From: Eutreptiella sp. 'Long Island Sound 2002'
Lineage: Eukaryota; Euglenozoa; Euglenophyceae; Eutreptiales; Eutreptiaceae
Assembly (NCBI GenBank): GCA_964036045.1
Contig: OZ038380.1
Span: 168,364,535 to 168,428,534 of the forward strand
Direction of reading: 5' to 3'
DNA length: 64,000 nucleotides
The notes under the pieces were generated by a model. The model saw only the letters and a program-made list of their open reading frames with translations. It was not told where the DNA came from and did no database searches. Each line of letters starts with the position of its first letter. Positions within the stretch are counted from its first letter, which is position 1. A program made the translations under genes and the position numbers. Shown here in pieces: positions 59,606 to 64,000 of this stretch.

Positions 59606-60038
59606 AATGCAGCAGCACCCTATATGGATTTGGTCCCTCCGAGATTTTGTTTTTAAAAAAAGGCGTTCGCCGGCGAGCGCCGACGAGTTACGAATGTTAC
59701 GAACGCATCGTCGAGGTGTTTGCATGCTTTCGAGTGGCCCTAGGGGTTAAGTTTTGATGAAAACTCCACCCACACGGGTTAGATTGTGGCCCATGGAGGC
59801 CATGATGACCAATGATGGTCACAATGGTGACAATGTTGAGCTGGGGGGAGTTGAAACCACCTTGAAGGAGGTGTTTATAACACCTCAACCGAATCGAAAT
59901 TTATGAACCACAACCTGTTTGGGCCCAAAAGGTTGATAATGGGCCTTGTTGGGGTCCATAGGGCCCTATGGGGTCTTGTTGAGCCCATGAGAAAGAGTCA
60001 GAAAGGCACATAGACAACCAAACCTGCAGTCCAAAAAA

Positions 60039-60878
60039 CTAATACAGAAGTGGCAAGGAAGGTGCCATACTGTTGGAGTCAAGGACCATTGGTGTGGTCC
60101 CAAAAGCACCCAAAGAACCATCCAATGGGGCGCACAAGGGCACCAAAGGGTCCATGGGCAAGGGTGGCAAAGGCATACCTGGTTGCATAGTACTTGGAAG
60201 TACAGTGGGCAACAAAGGCATACCACCCATAGACATATTAAACATAGAGGTCCCAAAAGGATCCATATATGAATTGTCCAATTGCATGACAGGAAGTGAA
60301 GATGAGGGTAGGATGGGTGGCATGGTGAGAGCTTGAAGGAGGGGATCATTGGGGAGCAATGGCATAGCAGTGGATGGTGTGGAAGTGGCTTGTGGAAGAG
60401 AAGTAGTTGGCGTGGAAGTGGCTGTAGTGGGAGTGCGCCGTGTGTAGGTGCGCCTAGGTGCCCGTGGCACATTGGCCTTCTTCCAAGCCGTCCACTCAAC
60501 TTGAGCTTCCTTGAATTTAATGTTAAATTCTTCATAGAATTCTCTCATGTCCCTTCCCAATGCCGCTTTGGGAGAAAGTATCGCTTGTGCTTCCGAACGG
60601 TTTGAGGTATCCGTTGGAAGCATGTATTTGCCCACCCGCCAATCCTTTAGTCTTAGAAATAAGGTTGACCGTGCCACTTGATACTTCAATGCGGCATCTT
60701 CAGCCAACATCCCTCCAGGTAGGCCAAGGTCATGCTTGAGGACCGCAGCAATGGCCTTCATCATGGGAGCCTCCCTCCGGGTTGGATACAACACGGAATG
60801 AGGATGCTCATGTTTCCAAGTCGCCAAATTGGGATTCTTGGAAGACTTGGTTGGGTTGAGCTCCAAATGGCTAGGCAT
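60039..60878 (-). CDS. Helix-turn-helix (psq-like) protein with Met/Pro-rich tail
   Basis: An intronless 279-codon frame with a true ATG at 60878 and no internal stop. Residues of about 35-85 contain a pipsqueak/homeodomain-like helix-turn-helix (EDAALKYQVARSTLFLRLKD), the pattern A-x5-V-x2-STL-x2-RL seen in HTH_psq DNA-binding domains. An amphipathic helix follows (DMREFYEEFNIKFKEAQVEW), then a basic Thr-rich linker (RAPRRTYTRRTPTTATSTP) and a long Met/Pro/Leu low-complexity tail. HTH_psq domains occur at the N-terminus of pogo-type transposases, and this gene sits inside an element with TA flanks, but no catalytic domain follows. It is either a transposon-encoded DNA-binding accessory protein or a domesticated regulator. 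Confidence 0.6.
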   Translation of the reverse strand: MPSHLELNPTKSSKNPNLATWKHEHPHSVLYPTRREAPMMKAIAAVLKHDLGLPGGMLAEDAALKYQVARSTLFLRLKDWRVGKYMLPTDTSNRSEAQAILSPKAALGRDMREFYEEFNIKFKEAQVEWTAWKKANVPRAPRRTYTRRTPTTATSTPTTSLPQATSTPSTAMPLLPNDPLLQALTMPPILPSSSLPVMQLDNSYMDPFGTSMFNMSMGGMPLLPTVLPSTMQPGMPLPPLPMDPLVPLCAPLDGSLGAFGTTPMVLDSNSMAPSLPLLY

Positions 60879-61551
60879 GGTGGCTACAAATCAACACAAT
60901 TGCAAAATCGGGCATCTCCCTCCCAAGCATCATGACAGGCGATGCCACAATTTTGCAAATGCGAAAATGACAAAAGTGCACTTGACACCAAAGCACCCCA
61001 ACTATTAGTTAAACCCCTAACACTTGCCTCACCCGGTGCCCAAACACCCAAACTGCAACGTGCAAACTTCACATTTGGGCAATGGCCAAATTTGGCCCAT
61101 CATGTCCGAAGGACATGCCATGCCTAGGGCACATGATGAATGACCAAAGTATCACTTCAAGGTAACAAACCCCCAACAAGTATAGCACGACACCAACACA
61201 AAGACTACCCAAAGCGTGAATTAGACAACACTAGAGGGCTGTAGGCTGCCCAACGCAAAAAACGCAACGTCCAACGCAAACAGTGGCACAAAGTTATTCA
61301 AATGCGTTTAAGTACAACTCAGTCCAAATTAGTGGGGTTGGGGTAAAAAGGTGCCCTCAAAGGGTAGGAAAGTTCGACAAATTTTCGACGTAAAATCGTC
61401 GCTTCGACGAAATTCTAGATAGTGCACCTGGTAAACAGACACTCAAAAAAGACGTTCCCAGCTTGTCGGCGTCTCATCTGCCAGGAATTTCGAGAAAATC
61501 TCAAAACTCTGCGCGCCGCGCGTCAGTCCAAGTTAGCGGGGTTTTCCCTTA

Positions 61552-63095
61552 AAAGAAGGCACCGGGATCCGGTACACAGCGATTAATTCATCCGCGAACT
61601 AGATCACCCGCGGCGAGTGCCCTTGTGATTGACACACAATGTGAATTCCAAAAAATCTTCACCATTTCCAAAGGGCTATTGCAATGGTGTTTCGGTGAAA
61701 ACCCGACCAAATTTTGTGCACAGTTTCCCACGAATTACAGTATCGCGACAAGGCAGCCCGCATCTTGCTTGGCGCAATTTTCGCTTACAGTGTGGACGAG
61801 GAGTTGGGTCCCGTTTTCTCCTTGTGTCGCCCCATGTCTCCCCATTTTTTTGTGCGAATGTTGAAAACTCACTCGCAATTCGTATTGGGACACCTCTCAT
61901 AGGCCTAAAGCCGTGGGTATGGACTTATTGGCTGATTTGTGCTATGCCATCTACCAGCGCCATTCCCGTTCCTCAAGTGGCTCTAGTGTAACCTAATTCC
62001 TAGCGAGTTAAACTGATTTCCTCTTGGACTGTTACCCTTGTGCTTTTTGTGCCCCAGGATTATCATCCGGCATGGCACCCACGAATTGTTTGCAACCATC
62101 CGCAATTCACGATTGAACATTTGTAGACGACATTTCCATCTTGCTATCCGGCGTGTTGCATGACCTCGCGATTACGTCACATGCGCCGCACCAACGCCGA
62201 AGGTGGTGCTAGTCCATAACGCATTCGCCAAGTAGTTATTGAATGTGCAAGAGTCCTAAACGCGACTAGGTTGTACTCATGTTGCATGACATACTACCAT
62301 TCACTTTGGTGCATTCTTGGACACCATTCTCCCCATCGCTGCCGTGTGCAGTATCAAAGCGAAGCTATGTGCTACGTCTTGGTCTAGCCGGCCTATGGTT
62401 GGTTAAGAGCCCGTGCGTAGCCATGAATGCCGGCGATTTTGAGTTGGGAAGCCTCAACCTTGCTACATACCGACCCTCATGTCCACATTAATCCAAGGAT
62501 AGTGGCATGCTTCGGCGTTGATCGCAATTCATGTTGAATTGCTCATGGCTGCTTGATAGCCCATTGAACCGTTCATCACTTGAATTGAAGAAGCTGCTTT
62601 TGGTGCCTCCTTGCACACTTGACACCACAATCAACAACATTCAAGTCTCCTTGTAATAATTGAGAGCACGGTTCAACTTCACGCGTGAAACCATTCGATC
62701 ACCTTGGTTGAAAGTTGTTTCACCAGTTGAAGGCACTTTAGGGGCTCTTGGAAGCCAATTGGTGCTTGTGAGGCTACAACCAAGTTGAGTGGGGGGCATT
62801 GCGCGTTCTCATGTAGCTATTGCGCACGGGAATGGCGTGCTTGTTGCTACGAGCTTGATCCAACACAACTTTACACTTTGAATACCATTTTGGAGAATCA
62901 AGGGATTTTAGCCGGCAAAACGTCGCATATATTGGAATATTGTTGTTGCCCGATGATTTATTAGAAAAAAGGGGTCACAAAGTTGCTTTGTGGAACCAGG
63001 GAACTCATATCGCTTTGCTCACGTGGATCACCAATTGTATAGTATGTCGTATGTATGGTATCTTGAGTGTCGTAAACTAGGGAGAACAGGTAGGG
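61552..63095. other. No feature recognised
   Basis: Short frames only (79 and 120 codons at about 61629-61991, 70 at 62279); no domain signature, repeat or RNA seen. Confidence 0.5.
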
Positions 63096-63215
63096 GGGGG
63101 GGGGGGGTACTTTTCAGGTCCGTGTTGGGCCCGTGTTAACACAACACATGAGGGGGTGGGGGGGTACTTTTCACCGCCTGTGTTGGGGCCGTGTTAACAC
63201 GTCCAATAGGTACGT
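63095..63215. repeat. Tandem pair with poly-G and GTACTTTTCA
   Basis: Two copies of a poly-G run, GTACTTTTCA, then CCGTGTTGGGCCCGTGTTAAC or CTGTGTTGGGGCCGTGTTAAC. Confidence 0.8.
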
Positions 63216-63339
63216 GGTACGTGTTGTGTGTTGTGTTGTGTTGTTTTCCTTTTGTGTTACGTTGTGTTGTGTTGTGTTGTGTCATTCCTTGTTTTGTTTT
63301 GAGTTTTTTTCTTGTGTCATTTTGTGCAGTGTGCTTGTT

Positions 63340-63735
63340 TTTTATTTTGTTATGTTGTGTTGTGTTGTGTTGTGTTGTGTTGTGTTGTGTTGTGTTGTGT
63401 TGTGTTGTGTTGTGTTGTGTTGTGTTGTGTTATGTTGTTTTGTGTTGTGTTGTGTTGTGTTGTGTTGTGTTGTGTTGTGTTGTGTTGTGTTGTGTTGTGT
63501 TGTGTTGTGTTGTGTTGTGTTGTGTTGTGTTGTGTTATGTTGTGTTGTGTTGTGTTGACAAAACAACACAACACAACACAACACAACACAACACAAAACA
63601 ACACAACATAACACAACACAACACAACACAACACAACACAACACAACACAACACAACACAACACAACACAACACAACACAACACAACACAACACAACACA
63701 ACACAACACAACACAACACAACACAACACAACACA
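63340..63735. repeat. Pentanucleotide palindrome (GTGTT)n-(AACAC)n
   Basis: About 215 bp of GTGTT units switch at about 63557 (TTGTGTTGACAAAACAACAC) into about 175 bp of AACAC units, forming a long inverted repeat with almost no loop. Confidence 0.95.
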
Positions 63736-64000
63736 TACAATCCTCACCCCCAACCACCAGTTTCGCTTCCTTACTCTCCCCACATCCCAAGATATTTCCA
63801 AACCCACCAAGTCTCTCTCCATACCCGACACGGCCAACTTCCCTTTTCCTTTCACTAGCACCACAACCACTCAAAATTTCATTCAATTTACCCTGAAAAA
63901 CAATCTTTCTCCCCCAAACCCTCAACACCTGCACTACCGGGGGTGCCACGATCTTTTAGACGCACTCGACGCCTACCCTAACGCTACGATTGCCTACACC
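63736..64000 (+). CDS. Open frame at right edge, possible retroelement RNase H start (partial)
   Basis: A plus-strand frame is open to the window end and reads HYRGCHDLLDALDAYPNATI then AYT as the last residues. In non-LTR retrotransposon RNase H domains a beta-strand ending in (Y)TDGS follows a similar helix, so the next codons would decide. The upstream part (SLSIPDTANFPFPFTSTTTT) is uninformative. Weak call based on the terminal motif only. Confidence 0.25.

Larger units (their letters stand above)
59402..61551. mobile_element. Candidate DNA transposon with 14-bp inverted ends and TA flanks
   Basis: The left end AGGGAAAACCCCGC (404-417 after 59000) is the exact inverse of the right end (61536-61549). 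Both are flanked by TA (59402-59403 and 61550-61551), as in Tc1/mariner-pogo-type insertions. The similarity continues imperfectly inward (CTTAGATT..TTGGACTGGCGCGCG versus AACTTGGACTGACGCGCG). The 2.15-kb interior has a helix-turn-helix gene but no recognisable transposase, so it may be non-autonomous. Confidence 0.55.

Overview
The window is nuclear DNA of a eukaryote, most likely a large, repeat-rich protist or microalgal genome. Coding sequence is broken by GT-AG spliceosomal introns, EGF/IPT/WD40-type domains are present, and the introns are full of poly-G/C runs, microsatellites and dispersed repeats. I cannot place the lineage. There is no bacterial-style operon, and most long open frames outside the exons listed are antisense or low-complexity artefacts.

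Almost all recognisable genes are on the minus strand. (1) From about 6.06 kb to the left edge lies one probable multi-exon gene. A first dioxygenase exon (ATG at 5755) joins in phase to a coiled-coil exon. Further down, a second, TET/JBP-like 2OG-Fe(II) dioxygenase exon joins in phase to an exon with a transposase-like (DDE/RNase H-like) layout that runs off the window. Three introns of this gene each carry an array of palindromic CGTACG hexamers set on a strict 22/11-bp grid. (2) 6.06-10.3 kb is non-coding: a diverged tandem repeat, a 1.35-kb C-rich minisatellite and a CT microsatellite. (3) 51.4-10.3 kb holds one giant gene. I resolved 14 exons, and the splice phases agree at all 13 junctions; the last junction and tail exon are less certain than the rest. 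The predicted product is a very large surface receptor: Ser/Thr-rich region, three near-identical 601-residue REJ-like modules, a degenerate GPS/GAIN-like site, an IPT domain, about 27 EGF-like repeats, a beta-rich (propeller-like) exon, more IPT/filamin-like domains, a Cys-rich ephrin-receptor-like module, a multi-pass membrane domain and a short tail. (4) 55.1-52.2 kb holds three WD40 exons, one repeat per exon, all with phase-1 introns. (5) 55.3-64 kb is less GC-rich. It contains a 2.1-kb inverted-repeat element with TA flanks that carries a helix-turn-helix gene, a long pentanucleotide palindrome, and a possible retroelement fragment at the right edge.

The most interesting locus is the left gene. 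It appears to put two different 2OG dioxygenase domains and a transposase-like domain in one transcript, and its introns contain a helically phased palindrome array seen nowhere else in the window. The giant receptor and its recent in-frame triplication are the second main result. All exon joins are read from sequence and phase only; RNA evidence would settle them.
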